A DNA stretch of 64,000 nt. It comes from SLNP01 sp964568875 (lineage in GTDB: Bacteria; Bacteroidota; Bacteroidia; Bacteroidales; VadinHA17). The DNA is taken from NCBI GenBank assembly GCA_964568875.1, contig CAZMSH010000001.1, positions 1-64,000 on the forward strand. Reading direction: 5' to 3'. The notes beneath the pieces were generated by a model that did not search any database, was not told the DNA's origin, and saw nothing but the letters and a program-made list of their open reading frames with translations. A program made the translations under genes and the position numbers. This document shows positions 16,268-24,853 of this stretch, in pieces. Each line of letters starts with the position of its first letter. Position 1 is the first letter of the stretch.

Positions 16268-16678
16268 ATGAAACCTACTCATATTGAGCATATTGGCATT
16301 GCGGTGAATAGTCTTGATGAGGCTGTTCCGTTTTATGAAAAAGTTTTTGGGCTGAAATGTTATAACATTGAGGAAGTTGCAGAGCAGAGAGTCAGGACAG
16401 CTTTTTTCATGGTTGGCCAGACCAAGATAGAGCTGCTTGAGTCGACTGACCCTGAGGGGCCCATAGGCAAGTTTATTGAGAAGCGAGGAGAGGGTGTGCA
16501 TCACATTGCGTTCGCGGTTGATAATCTTGAGGATAAGCTGAAGGAGGCTGAGGAACTTGGTGTCAGGCTGATCGATTGTGAGCCGCGCAAGGGAGCTGAG
16601 GGTTTAAGCATAGCCTTTCTGCATCCTAAATCGACATATGGTGTTCTTACCGAGTTGTGCGAGGACAAAAACAGATAA
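16268..16678 (+). CDS. mce: Methylmalonyl-CoA epimerase
   Basis: Interconverts (R)- and (S)-methylmalonyl-CoA. It is a 136-residue VOC-fold protein with two repeats. IEHIGIAV at the N-terminus and GEGVHHIAFAV near residue 80 carry the metal-binding histidines, and LTELCE near the C-terminus supplies the glutamate. Length and motifs are normal for the family. It opens an operon with the carboxyltransferase 24 bases downstream. This placement supports a succinate-to-propionate pathway where the mutase makes the (R) form and the decarboxylase uses the (S) form. Confidence 0.93.
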   Translation: MKPTHIEHIGIAVNSLDEAVPFYEKVFGLKCYNIEEVAEQRVRTAFFMVGQTKIELLESTDPEGPIGKFIEKRGEGVHHIAFAVDNLEDKLKEAEELGVRLIDCEPRKGAEGLSIAFLHPKSTYGVLTELCEDKNR

Positions 16679-16702
16679 CTTACATATATTCAATATATAC
16701 AA

Positions 16703-18262
16703 ATGAATAGTCAGGATAAGGTTAAGCAGCTGATAGACCTCAGGGAGAAGGCCAAGGAGGGCGGTGGCTTAAAGAGAATAGAAGAGCAGCATGCCAAGGG
16801 CAAGCTTACCGCCAGGGAGCGACTGGCGATTCTGCTTGACGAAGGCAGCTTCGAAGAGTTTGACATGTTTGTTACTCACAGGACACAGGATTTTGGTCTT
16901 GCAGACAAGCAGTATCTGTCCGATGGGGTTGTGACGGGGCATGGAACAATAGACGGCAGGGTCGTTTATGTTTTCTCACAGGATTTCACTGTTTTCGGCG
17001 GCTCACTATCGGAGACCTTTGCACAGAAGATTTGCAAGGTGATGGATCTTGCCATGAAGACGGGTGCACCGCTGATCGGAATAAATGACAGCGGTGGTGC
17101 CAGGATACAGGAGGGTGTCAGGAGTCTTGCAGGTTATGCTGAGATATTTGAGAGAAACATTCTGGCTTCGGGACTTATTCCGCAGATATCGGCAATATTT
17201 GGTCCGTGTGCAGGAGGCGCAGTCTATTCTCCTGCTCTTACTGATTTCATCATAATGAGTGAGAAGAGCAGTTATATGTTCGTTACCGGCCCAAAGGTTA
17301 CCAAATCTGTTACCGGCGAGGATATTTCCACCGAGAACCTGGGGGGTGCATCGGTTCACTCATCCAAATCCGGGGTAGCACATTTTGTTTCCGAGGATGA
17401 AGAGGAGGGTCTGCTTCTTATAAGGAAGCTGCTGAGCTATCTGCCTCAAAACAATCTTGAAGAGCCGCCTCTGAGTGATTGTACTGACCCTATAAACAGG
17501 AAAGACGATATTCTTAATGATATATTGCCGGAGAATCCGAACCAGCCTTATGATATCAAGGAGATAATCTACAGGATTGTTGATTACGGAGAGTTTCTTG
17601 AAATTCATGCCAACTATGCCAAGAACATAGTTGTTGGTTTTGCCAAGTTCGGAGGTGCTCCTGTAGGTATTGTAGCCAATCAGCCAAATTTCCTTGCCGG
17701 GGTTCTCGATATAGAAGCTTCGAGGAAGGGTGCCAGGTTTGTAAGATTCTGCGATGCATTCAATATTCCCATAGTCACGCTTGTTGATGTACCCGGATTT
17801 TTACCGGGCAGCGGCCAGGAATACGGAGGCATAATAATTCACGGAGCAAAGCTGATGTTCGCCTATGGTGAGGCTACCGTTCCCAAGGTAACAGTAACGA
17901 TAAGGAAATCTTACGGAGGAGCCCACTGTGTTATGTCTTCAAAACAGCTGAAGGGAGACCTTAACTATGCATGGCCATCGGCAGAGATAGCTGTTATGGG
18001 TCCGCAGGGAGCTATTGAGGTGCTTGAGGGAAGGAAGATAAATGAGATTACCGACCCTGAAGAGAAGAAAGCATATATAAAAGCCAAGGAGGAGGAGTAC
18101 AAGACCAAGTTTGCCAATCCCTACGAAGCTGCGCGTTACGGTTATCTTGATGATGTTATAGAACCCAGAAACACGAGGTTCAGGATAATAAGGGCATTGC
18201 GGACGCTGGTGACGAAGAAGGACCGTGTTCCGATGAAAAAGCATTCAAATATTCCATTATAG
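16703..18262 (+). CDS. mmdA: Methylmalonyl-CoA decarboxylase alpha / propionyl-CoA carboxylase beta subunit
   Basis: Carboxyltransferase subunit of 519 residues that moves CO2 between methylmalonyl-CoA and biotin. Both crotonase-like halves are visible: GGARIQEGVRSLAGYAEIF and FGPCAGGAVYSPALTDFI in the N-half, then VDVPGFLPGSGQEYGGII, RKSYGGAHCVM and NYAWPSAEIAVMG in the C-half. Sequence alone does not separate the decarboxylase from propionyl-CoA carboxylase. The adjacent OadG-like, biotin-carrier and Na+-pump genes favour the sodium-pumping decarboxylase. Confidence 0.92.
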   Translation: MNSQDKVKQLIDLREKAKEGGGLKRIEEQHAKGKLTARERLAILLDEGSFEEFDMFVTHRTQDFGLADKQYLSDGVVTGHGTIDGRVVYVFSQDFTVFGGSLSETFAQKICKVMDLAMKTGAPLIGINDSGGARIQEGVRSLAGYAEIFERNILASGLIPQISAIFGPCAGGAVYSPALTDFIIMSEKSSYMFVTGPKVTKSVTGEDISTENLGGASVHSSKSGVAHFVSEDEEEGLLLIRKLLSYLPQNNLEEPPLSDCTDPINRKDDILNDILPENPNQPYDIKEIIYRIVDYGEFLEIHANYAKNIVVGFAKFGGAPVGIVANQPNFLAGVLDIEASRKGARFVRFCDAFNIPIVTLVDVPGFLPGSGQEYGGIIIHGAKLMFAYGEATVPKVTVTIRKSYGGAHCVMSSKQLKGDLNYAWPSAEIAVMGPQGAIEVLEGRKINEITDPEEKKAYIKAKEEEYKTKFANPYEAARYGYLDDVIEPRNTRFRIIRALRTLVTKKDRVPMKKHSNIPL

Positions 18263-18280
18263 AAGAAGGGAGGAAGTTAT

Positions 18281-18640
18281 ATGTATTCAGGCTATATAGG
18301 AGTAGATTTTTCAGTTATCAACTGGGATGCCTGGCAGGTGGTTATTATTGGCCAGTTGATTGTATTTACAGCACTTCTGACACTTTACCTCATTTTCAGG
18401 TATGGTCTTCCGGCTCTTTTCGAGATTAAACTGAAGAAGATCGCCCGTAGTGTTGGCAAAAGGGTAGAGGAGATGCATAAGGAGGTTCCGGCTGACACAA
18501 ACGCTGCAATAGCGATGGCTATATATCTTTATTATAATGAGTTGCATGACGAAGAGAGTAATGTCATCACTATTAACAGGGTATCAAGGACCTATTCACC
18601 GTGGAGTTCGAAATTATATAATATGAGAAACTGGCAATAG
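18281..18640 (+). CDS. OadG-like small membrane subunit of the Na+ decarboxylase
   Basis: 119 residues with one clear membrane helix (about 20-42: VVIIGQLIVFTALLTLYLIF), a basic segment after it, and a C-terminal soluble tail. OadG/MmdD-type subunits have this layout and hold the carboxyltransferase and pump subunits together. Identity between such subunits is low, so the call rests mainly on size, topology and position between the carboxyltransferase and biotin-carrier genes. The start follows a GGGAGGAAG ribosome-binding sequence. Confidence 0.75.
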   Translation: MYSGYIGVDFSVINWDAWQVVIIGQLIVFTALLTLYLIFRYGLPALFEIKLKKIARSVGKRVEEMHKEVPADTNAAIAMAIYLYYNELHDEESNVITINRVSRTYSPWSSKLYNMRNWQ

Positions 18641-18678
18641 GGTTTCTCCCATTATCAGAGGCTGATAACTTACAAAAG

Positions 18679-19101
18679 ATGAAAAGCTACAAGTTCACAA
18701 TAGACGGAAACACCTTCGAGGTTGAGATCATTCAGATCGAGGGTAATAATGCAAAGATAGAGGTCAACGGCACCCAGTTCAATGTTGAGATACAGCGACA
18801 GACGCAGCAACCGGCTAAAACACCTGTTGTGGTGAGGCAATCTGTGCGGGAACCGCAAAAGGATATTGAAAAGAAGACAGGAGGAGCAAAGACTGCGGTT
18901 AAGGCACCTCTTCCGGGCGTAATTCTCAGCCTGCTGGTAAAGCCGGGTGATGAAGTCAGGAAGGGCCAGAAGCTGTTTATTATGGAGGCAATGAAGATGG
19001 AGAATGAAATCAAGGCTGAGCGTGACGGGGTCATTGCTGCAATAAAGGTTTCGGAAGGACAGTCTGTCTTACAGGAAGAGGTAATAATGGAAATGGATTA
19101 A
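18679..19101 (+). CDS. mmdC: Biotin carboxyl carrier protein of the decarboxylase
   Basis: 140 residues. The C-terminal biotinyl domain (about 72-140) carries AMKMEN at 104-109 with Lys106 as the biotin attachment site. The N-terminal 40 residues form a small beta-rich domain, joined by a Gln/Pro/Thr-rich linker (about 41-70). It carries CO2 between the carboxyltransferase and the membrane pump. It is followed after two bases by the pump gene, indicating translational coupling. Confidence 0.92.
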   Translation: MKSYKFTIDGNTFEVEIIQIEGNNAKIEVNGTQFNVEIQRQTQQPAKTPVVVRQSVREPQKDIEKKTGGAKTAVKAPLPGVILSLLVKPGDEVRKGQKLFIMEAMKMENEIKAERDGVIAAIKVSEGQSVLQEEVIMEMD

Positions 19102-19103
19102 CG

Positions 19104-20462
19104 ATGGCAAAGAGACGGTTTTTTACTCTTATCGGGGTACTTATCATACTTTCTCTGGCCTGGACTGCCTTTGTCAAGCCTGAGAAGGAGAGGTCAGCTG
19201 CACTTCAGCAGATTGAGCAAACCGCAGGAGTGCAGTCAGATTCTCAGCTGCAGCATGGTGATAATGAACTTGATGTAGATAGTGACAAGGGTATTCTGCA
19301 GTTCTGGAGATTCTCAGGTTTCAGGAATGCTACTAAGGGGCATCTGATAATGCTGGCCATAGGCCTCTTTTTTATCTATCTGGCAATCAGATATGATTAC
19401 GAGCCATTGCTGCTTATTCCTATCGGTAGCGGAATACTTCTTGGGAATATACCATTTTTTCAGGATGGAGGTATTAATCTGCAGATAGGGGTATACCAGG
19501 ATGGCAGTGTACTTAACTATCTCTACTTCGGGGTTCTCAAGGGTATTTATCCGCCTCTTATATTCCTGGGTATAGGTGCCATGACTGATTTCTCATCACT
19601 TATTTCCAATCCGAGGCTGATGCTTCTTGGCGCCGCTGCACAGATAGGCATTTTCATTACTTTTCTGGGGGCGTTGGTACTTGGTTTTGCGCCGCCGGAA
19701 GCCGGTGCCATTGGCATAATAGGAGGCGCTGACGGACCGACGGCCATTTTCATCTCCTCGCGGCTGGCGAACGGAATCAATCTATTATCTGACGGGTCCA
19801 CAGTTAAAAACCTGATCGGACCGATCGCAATTGCGGCATACTCCTACATGGCTCTTGTGCCGGTTATACAGCCACCCATAATGAGGTTGCTGATATCAAA
19901 GAAGGAGAGAAAGATAAGGATGAAGCCGCCAAGGGCTGTTTCGAAGCTTGAGAAGATACTGTTTCCGATAATAGGTCTTATACTTACGCTCTTTATTTCG
20001 CCCAGTGCGCTGCCTCTGCTTGGTATGCTTTTCTTTGGCAATCTTCTTAAGGAGTCTGGTGTTACGAGGCGCCTGGCTGAGACGGCCCGGAACTCACTGA
20101 TAGATATTGTAACCATAGTACTTGGCCTCACCGTTGGTGCATCTACACAGGCTGATGTATTCCTGACAGCCGATTCGATACTGATCTTCTGTCTCGGTGC
20201 TGTATCGTTTATGATAGCAACATCAGGAGGTCTGCTGTTTGCAAAGCTTATGAACGTTTTTCTGTCAAAGGAGAACAAGATCAATCCGCTTATCGGGGCT
20301 GCAGGTGTTTCGGCTGTTCCTGACAGTGCGAGGGTAGTTCAGCATGAAGGACTAAAGTCAGATCCGACCAACCATTTGCTTATGCATGCTATGGCTCCCA
20401 ATGTTTCCGGAGTAATTGGTTCGGCTGTGGCGGCAGGGATTCTGCTTAGTTTTCTTGGTTAA
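19104..20462 (+). CDS. mmdB: Na+-translocating decarboxylase beta subunit
   Basis: Integral-membrane subunit that decarboxylates carboxybiotin and pumps Na+ outward. GGADGPT at 207-213 includes the family's conserved sodium-pathway aspartate, and SAVPDSARVVQHEG near residue 405 is the second conserved block. There are about nine to eleven hydrophobic segments. The protein is 452 residues, longer than typical OadB/MmdB, because of an N-terminal extension of about 65 residues with its own first helix and a polar Gln/Asp-rich loop. It is the last membrane gene of the operon, 11 bases before the rubredoxin gene. Confidence 0.92.
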   Translation: MAKRRFFTLIGVLIILSLAWTAFVKPEKERSAALQQIEQTAGVQSDSQLQHGDNELDVDSDKGILQFWRFSGFRNATKGHLIMLAIGLFFIYLAIRYDYEPLLLIPIGSGILLGNIPFFQDGGINLQIGVYQDGSVLNYLYFGVLKGIYPPLIFLGIGAMTDFSSLISNPRLMLLGAAAQIGIFITFLGALVLGFAPPEAGAIGIIGGADGPTAIFISSRLANGINLLSDGSTVKNLIGPIAIAAYSYMALVPVIQPPIMRLLISKKERKIRMKPPRAVSKLEKILFPIIGLILTLFISPSALPLLGMLFFGNLLKESGVTRRLAETARNSLIDIVTIVLGLTVGASTQADVFLTADSILIFCLGAVSFMIATSGGLLFAKLMNVFLSKENKINPLIGAAGVSAVPDSARVVQHEGLKSDPTNHLLMHAMAPNVSGVIGSAVAAGILLSFLG

Positions 20463-20473
20463 TAAATATCCAT

Positions 20474-20635
20474 ATGAAAAAATTCAGATGCAATATTTGC
20501 GGCTATCTCTATGATGAGGAGATTGGTGATCAAAATACAGGCATAGAACCAGGCACTACGTTTGAGGAGCTTCCTGACAACTGGTTATGTCCGATCTGTA
20601 GTGCCGGCAAGGGGGAGTTCACCGAATTTGAATAG
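20474..20635 (+). CDS. Rubredoxin
   Basis: A 53-residue protein with the two rubredoxin iron-binding motifs, CNICGY (Cys6, Cys9) and CPICSAGK (Cys39, Cys42). The aromatic core residues Tyr11, Tyr13, Phe30 and Trp37 sit at expected places, and there is a PGTTFEELPDNW segment typical of the family. It binds one Fe(Cys)4 and carries single electrons, often to oxygen- or peroxide-detoxifying enzymes in anaerobes. It begins 11 bases after mmdB and is probably read from the same transcript. The second motif has Ser after the last Cys where Gly is more usual. Confidence 0.93.
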   Translation: MKKFRCNICGYLYDEEIGDQNTGIEPGTTFEELPDNWLCPICSAGKGEFTEFE

Positions 20636-20647
20636 GTCACTGCCCGG

Positions 20648-20818
20648 GGTGCAGGGGAGAGGATATCAGATTTCAGATTAACGATTTCAGATTTGACGGA
20701 TTGATCTTCCTGCGGTCTATGAGGTGCAGGGCAGAGGATATCAGATTTCAGATCAACGATTTCAGATTTCAGATTTGATGTATTGATCTTCCTGCGGTCT
20801 ATTAGGTGCAGGGGAGGT
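20648..20818 (+). repeat. Tandem repeat (75 and 82 bp copies plus partial third)
   Basis: Copy 1 starts at 20648 (75 bases), copy 2 at 20723 (82 bases) and a partial third at 20805. Each begins GGTGCAGGG and ends TTCCTGCGGTCTAT. The 7-base length difference is one extra ATTTCAG heptamer in copy 2; ATCAGATTTCAGAT phrases occur in both. The array fills the space between the rubredoxin stop and the pepD stop, with the third copy running into the pepD stop codon. Confidence 0.85.
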
Positions 20819-22278
20819 TACCGTTCCGGTATATTTTCAAGTACGTCGAGGAGCAGGTTCCAGAACATGGATGTTGTTTCAATATTTATTCTCTCTTCCG
20901 GGGTATGTGCTCCCTTTATTGTCGGACCGAATGAGATCATATCAATTCCGGGGAATTTCTCATAGAACAAGCCGCATTCGAGTCCTGCATGAATTGCACG
21001 TACTTCTGCTTCTTTCCCGAACAGTTTGCTGTATGACCTGGTGGTAATTCCCAATATTTCCGAATTGATATCAGGTTTCCAGCCGGGGTATCCTTCTGAC
21101 TGCACCACTTCAGCTCCGGCGTGTTTCATACATTCAACGACCATACCTGAGGCATTCATTTTACCGCTTTCTACAGAACTTCTTTGAGTGGTAACTATTT
21201 CAATTGTTCCCGGTATTTTAAATTTAACAATAGCCAGGTTTGTTGATGTTTCAACGAGGTCTTTCATGTCCTTTGACCACTCTATTACACCATGAGGGCA
21301 GGCGTTGAGCATCTTAATGAGCTTGTCGCTGTCTTCGCGAGACATTGTTGTTCCGTTATAGTTATCACGAGATGCTTCGAATGCTATTCCCGGTTCCAGT
21401 GACCCATATTCGTCCTTTACTAGCCTGAGGAAATCAGCAGCCTCTGAGGTTACCTTTTCACTATCGCTTTCATTCACTGTAATAATGACGAATGCCTCGC
21501 GCGGTATTCCGTTACGAAGGTTTCCTCCGTTGAATTGTGCCAGGCGGAACCCGTATTTCCCTGCCAGTGAGTCCAGGAACCTTGCCATCAGTTTAATGGA
21601 GTTAGCCAGACCCTTATGTATTTCGTCTCCTGAGTGGCCTCCTGAAAGACCTGTCAGAGAGAGTTTTATTGAAATCATGCCCTCAGGCATTATCTGCGGT
21701 TCGTATGACAGCGTTCCTGTAGTATCTATGCCTCCGGCACATCCGATGAACAATATACCTTCATCTTCCGAGTCAAGGTTAATCATTGTTCTTCCCTCCA
21801 CAAGTGTGGTATCGATATTCCTGGCACCGGTCATACCTGTCTCTTCATCTACGGTAAAGAGGCATTCAATTTTGCCTGTTTTGATATCGGGGTTTGCCAG
21901 GATAGCCATCTGAGCTGCAATTCCGATGCCGTCATCGGCACCAAGGGTGGTACCATCAGCAGTTACCCATCCATCGGCAATCAGAGGTATGATAGGATCC
22001 TTCATCCAGTCGTGGGGATGGTCGGAATCCTTTTCACCCACCATATCGAGGTGACTCTGAAGAACTACTGTTTTTCTGTTTTCGAAGCCGGGTGAAGCCT
22101 CTTTCACGATAACTATATTCCCAACCTTGTCATCTCTGAATTCAAGATTATGCATGGCTGCAAACTCCTTGAGCCACCTCCTTATCTGTTCTTCATGCTT
22201 GCTCAGGCGCGGGATCCTGCAAATATCGCTGAAGTAACTCCATATTTCAGGAGGATTAAGGGTATTGATATGATTCAT
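20818..22278 (-). CDS. pepD: Aminoacyl-histidine dipeptidase, M20C family
   Basis: Zinc dipeptidase (Xaa-His dipeptidase/carnosinase-like), 486 residues, cytoplasmic. Metal and catalytic motifs of M20 are present: SHLDMV with His76 and Asp78, LGADDGIG near 113-119, DEETGMTGA near 145-155, and DSEDEG near 173. Length is normal for PepD. The gene ends inside a short tandem repeat. A well-spaced promoter (22321-22351) lies just upstream. Confidence 0.93.
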   Translation of the reverse strand: MNHINTLNPPEIWSYFSDICRIPRLSKHEEQIRRWLKEFAAMHNLEFRDDKVGNIVIVKEASPGFENRKTVVLQSHLDMVGEKDSDHPHDWMKDPIIPLIADGWVTADGTTLGADDGIGIAAQMAILANPDIKTGKIECLFTVDEETGMTGARNIDTTLVEGRTMINLDSEDEGILFIGCAGGIDTTGTLSYEPQIMPEGMISIKLSLTGLSGGHSGDEIHKGLANSIKLMARFLDSLAGKYGFRLAQFNGGNLRNGIPREAFVIITVNESDSEKVTSEAADFLRLVKDEYGSLEPGIAFEASRDNYNGTTMSREDSDKLIKMLNACPHGVIEWSKDMKDLVETSTNLAIVKFKIPGTIEIVTTQRSSVESGKMNASGMVVECMKHAGAEVVQSEGYPGWKPDINSEILGITTRSYSKLFGKEAEVRAIHAGLECGLFYEKFPGIDMISFGPTIKGAHTPEERINIETTSMFWNLLLDVLENIPER

Positions 22279-22320
22279 TAAATAATTTAAAAAGAATTAT
22301 TACGGACTATCTCAAAGAGG

Positions 22321-22351
22321 CAAATATAAATAATCTTCAGGTAATTAACAA
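22321..22351 (-). promoter_or_regulatory. Promoter of pepD
   Basis: On the minus strand TTG (22351-22349), a 20-base spacer and TATATTTG (22328-22321). Both elements and the spacing match the Bacteroidota vegetative promoter. The leader to the ATG at 22278 would be roughly 40 bases. Confidence 0.6.
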
Positions 22352-22361
22352 CATAAACTGA

Positions 22362-24830
22362 TTATTGCAATAACCAATCGCCAGGTACCGGAGATCTGTT
22401 GCCGCAAGGGTATATTAGATGCAGTCCGAGACCTGCTCCACCGGTACGCTGGAAGTACTCCAGTCTGATAGTATGTATTCCTTTTTTCAGGGCCACGAAG
22501 CCTGTTTTTTCGATCATGCCGTGTATACCATCATTGTCGGCAACCATTTGCCTGCCGACAAAAAGTCTGCTTCCGTCATCTGATGTAAGGCAGAAACCAT
22601 ACACACCTGTTTCAGGTATATTGATATATCCCTCAAAAACCATAGCGAATCCCGATTCTCTTCCTGCCAGGCTTTGGTTAATTACATCAGATGATATGTT
22701 TGCTACGGGTTGCAGTTTTTCAAAGTCAGGAATAAGATCGAAAGACCCTTCGTAGATATTCACCGACAGGCCTTTTCTGAGTTCCTGTTGCACAGACTCT
22801 GCCATCAGAGGCTCTTTCGCGGTTATTGTAATGTCTCTCGTCCTGCTTGTCCGGGTTCCATACCAGGCTTTACTTCTTACTGTAGTGGAAGATGTGATTT
22901 CTATCGGGCCGGTATAGAGAGCTGAATTTGAGGAAGGTTCTTTGCCGTCAGCAGTAAATCTGATTACAGCGGCAGAGTCAGGACAGGCGAGTTCGAGCCT
23001 GAAAGTGTCAATGAATATTGAAGAGGCATTTACCATATACGGAGGAATGATGCCCTGATGAGCCTTTGAGATGTTGTCAGCGCCCATTTTATCGACTTTG
23101 CGGTCGTAAGTAAGAAGGCCGTTGGTTTCAGTTTCAACATCTGTTGTCTGAGTATAGACCACAGCGCTGAGTCCTTTTTCTGATACCAGGGTTCGTATTA
23201 TACTATAGTAATCTTCGTACCTCATCAGCAGGTCTTCGCGGCTGCTCATATTTCGGTATCCCCAGTTACGCTGTTCCCAGGTATGGTTTGCAACGGGCAG
23301 TCCGAGGCCACCGAATTCACCCAGAACAATAGCGCGCCCTTCTTCGGCTTCAGGAGCCCGCGGGTCAGGGTAGTTATGGATATCGAGTATATCTCCGGTG
23401 CCCCTGTCTGTCCATCCCGATGCGCTGTTTACCAGTCTTGTCGTATCTATTTCCTTAATAAATTCGGTTATTTCGTAAGTTTCGTGCTGACCCCAGCCTT
23501 CATTGAAAGGAACCCATACGATTATTGATGGGTGGTTGAACCTGGTTTCGATCATACTGCGCAGTTCATATCTGAACTGAGAACCCGACTCCGGGTCTTT
23601 TTTAATATCGGGCATGCTGCCTGAGATATGGCGGTCTCCGTTTGGCATGTCCTGCCATACAAGAAGTCCGATTCTGTCACACCAGTTGTAGAATACCCTG
23701 TTTTCAACCTTTACGTGCTTTCTCAGCATATTGAATTCCATTTTCCTGAGCATCCACAAGTCAGAGATCATAGCCTCCTCAGAGGGAGGAGTGTAGATTC
23801 CATCTGGCCAGAAACCCTGGTCAAGAGTACCGTTCTGGAACAGGAATTCACCATTAAGCAGAATTCTGGTGAAACCATCTTCTGTTTTTCCCAGGGAGAC
23901 CTCTCTTATTCCGGCAACAGAGGTAACCTGATCAATGATTTTTCCTTCTCTGATCAGTTCAAGTTTCAGATCGTAGAGGTGTGGGTTGGCGGGAGACCAC
24001 AGGACGGGATTGTCAATTGTTACGGTCAGATTTTCGGTATCAGTGCCTTCAGCAACACCCGCTGTTCTGCCTTTTGCTGAAACCGTAAGCTTTAAGGAAC
24101 AATTGCCGGCGTCAGCTATCTGAGGTTTTACTGTAATGCTTCCTTCTTTGACGGAGGTATATACAAAGAAAGAACTTATATGGGCATCTGCAACAGGCTC
24201 AATCCATACGGTCTGCCATATTCCGCTCGCGGGTGTATACCATATGCCACCCGGGGAAGTTACCTGTTTTCCGCGTGGCTGGGTACCCTTGTCGGTAGGA
24301 TCCCATACCGAAACCAATAATTCAGCATTACGGCCATTCTCAACCAGGTCAGTAATTTCTATGGTAAATGGATTGTATCCTCCTCTGTGAGAGCCTGCTT
24401 CCTTTCCGTTTACCAGAACAACAGTTTCCCAGTCGGATGCTTCAAAATTCAGCATCAGCCTCTTGTTTTTCCATTTTGAGGGAATGGAAAAGGTGGTTCT
24501 GTACCAGATGATTTCATTCTCTGATATGCGGCGTTTCACTCCTGAAAGAGCAGATTCAAGAGGGTAGGGAACCAGTATCTTTCCATCCCATTCTTCAGGA
24601 GGGGATGAATTAACCGGTGTAATTGCGTAGTCCCACAAACCGTTAAGGTTCATCCACTCTTTTCTTTTCATTGCCGGACGCGGATATGTATCCCATGGTT
24701 TGTCAGGGTCTACCTGCAGAGCCCATTCTGTTAAAAGGGGGTTGTCGGCTATGGCCCATGAGGCCTCTCTTCTGTCTGAACAGGAAACCATTAGTCCTGT
24801 TAACAGGAAAATAAAGGCGAATATTCTCAT
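22362..24830 (-). CDS. Glycoside hydrolase family 2 lipoprotein with PA14 domain
   Basis: Predicted lipoprotein of 822 residues (lipobox MVSC, Cys17). It has an N-terminal GH2 sugar-binding jelly roll (about 55-215), an Ig-like domain (about 215-315) and a TIM barrel (about 320-600). The likely acid/base is Glu444 in VPFNEGWGQ, and the likely nucleophile Glu505 in IVLGEFGG. Residues about 608-672 resemble the chitobiase C-terminal Ig-like domain (FTADGKEPSSNSALYTG). Residues about 690-820 form a PA14 domain with TSDDGSRLFVG. It probably acts on an oligosaccharide at the cell surface; beta-galactosidase is one possibility but the substrate is not readable. No SusC/D pair is nearby. It starts 24 bases after the acyl-CoA synthetase. 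Confidence 0.85.
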   Translation of the reverse strand: MRIFAFIFLLTGLMVSCSDRREASWAIADNPLLTEWALQVDPDKPWDTYPRPAMKRKEWMNLNGLWDYAITPVNSSPPEEWDGKILVPYPLESALSGVKRRISENEIIWYRTTFSIPSKWKNKRLMLNFEASDWETVVLVNGKEAGSHRGGYNPFTIEITDLVENGRNAELLVSVWDPTDKGTQPRGKQVTSPGGIWYTPASGIWQTVWIEPVADAHISSFFVYTSVKEGSITVKPQIADAGNCSLKLTVSAKGRTAGVAEGTDTENLTVTIDNPVLWSPANPHLYDLKLELIREGKIIDQVTSVAGIREVSLGKTEDGFTRILLNGEFLFQNGTLDQGFWPDGIYTPPSEEAMISDLWMLRKMEFNMLRKHVKVENRVFYNWCDRIGLLVWQDMPNGDRHISGSMPDIKKDPESGSQFRYELRSMIETRFNHPSIIVWVPFNEGWGQHETYEITEFIKEIDTTRLVNSASGWTDRGTGDILDIHNYPDPRAPEAEEGRAIVLGEFGGLGLPVANHTWEQRNWGYRNMSSREDLLMRYEDYYSIIRTLVSEKGLSAVVYTQTTDVETETNGLLTYDRKVDKMGADNISKAHQGIIPPYMVNASSIFIDTFRLELACPDSAAVIRFTADGKEPSSNSALYTGPIEITSSTTVRSKAWYGTRTSRTRDITITAKEPLMAESVQQELRKGLSVNIYEGSFDLIPDFEKLQPVANISSDVINQSLAGRESGFAMVFEGYINIPETGVYGFCLTSDDGSRLFVGRQMVADNDGIHGMIEKTGFVALKKGIHTIRLEYFQRTGGAGLGLHLIYPCGNRSPVPGDWLLQ

Positions 24831-24853
24831 TAGTCTATATTTTACAGACTTTC

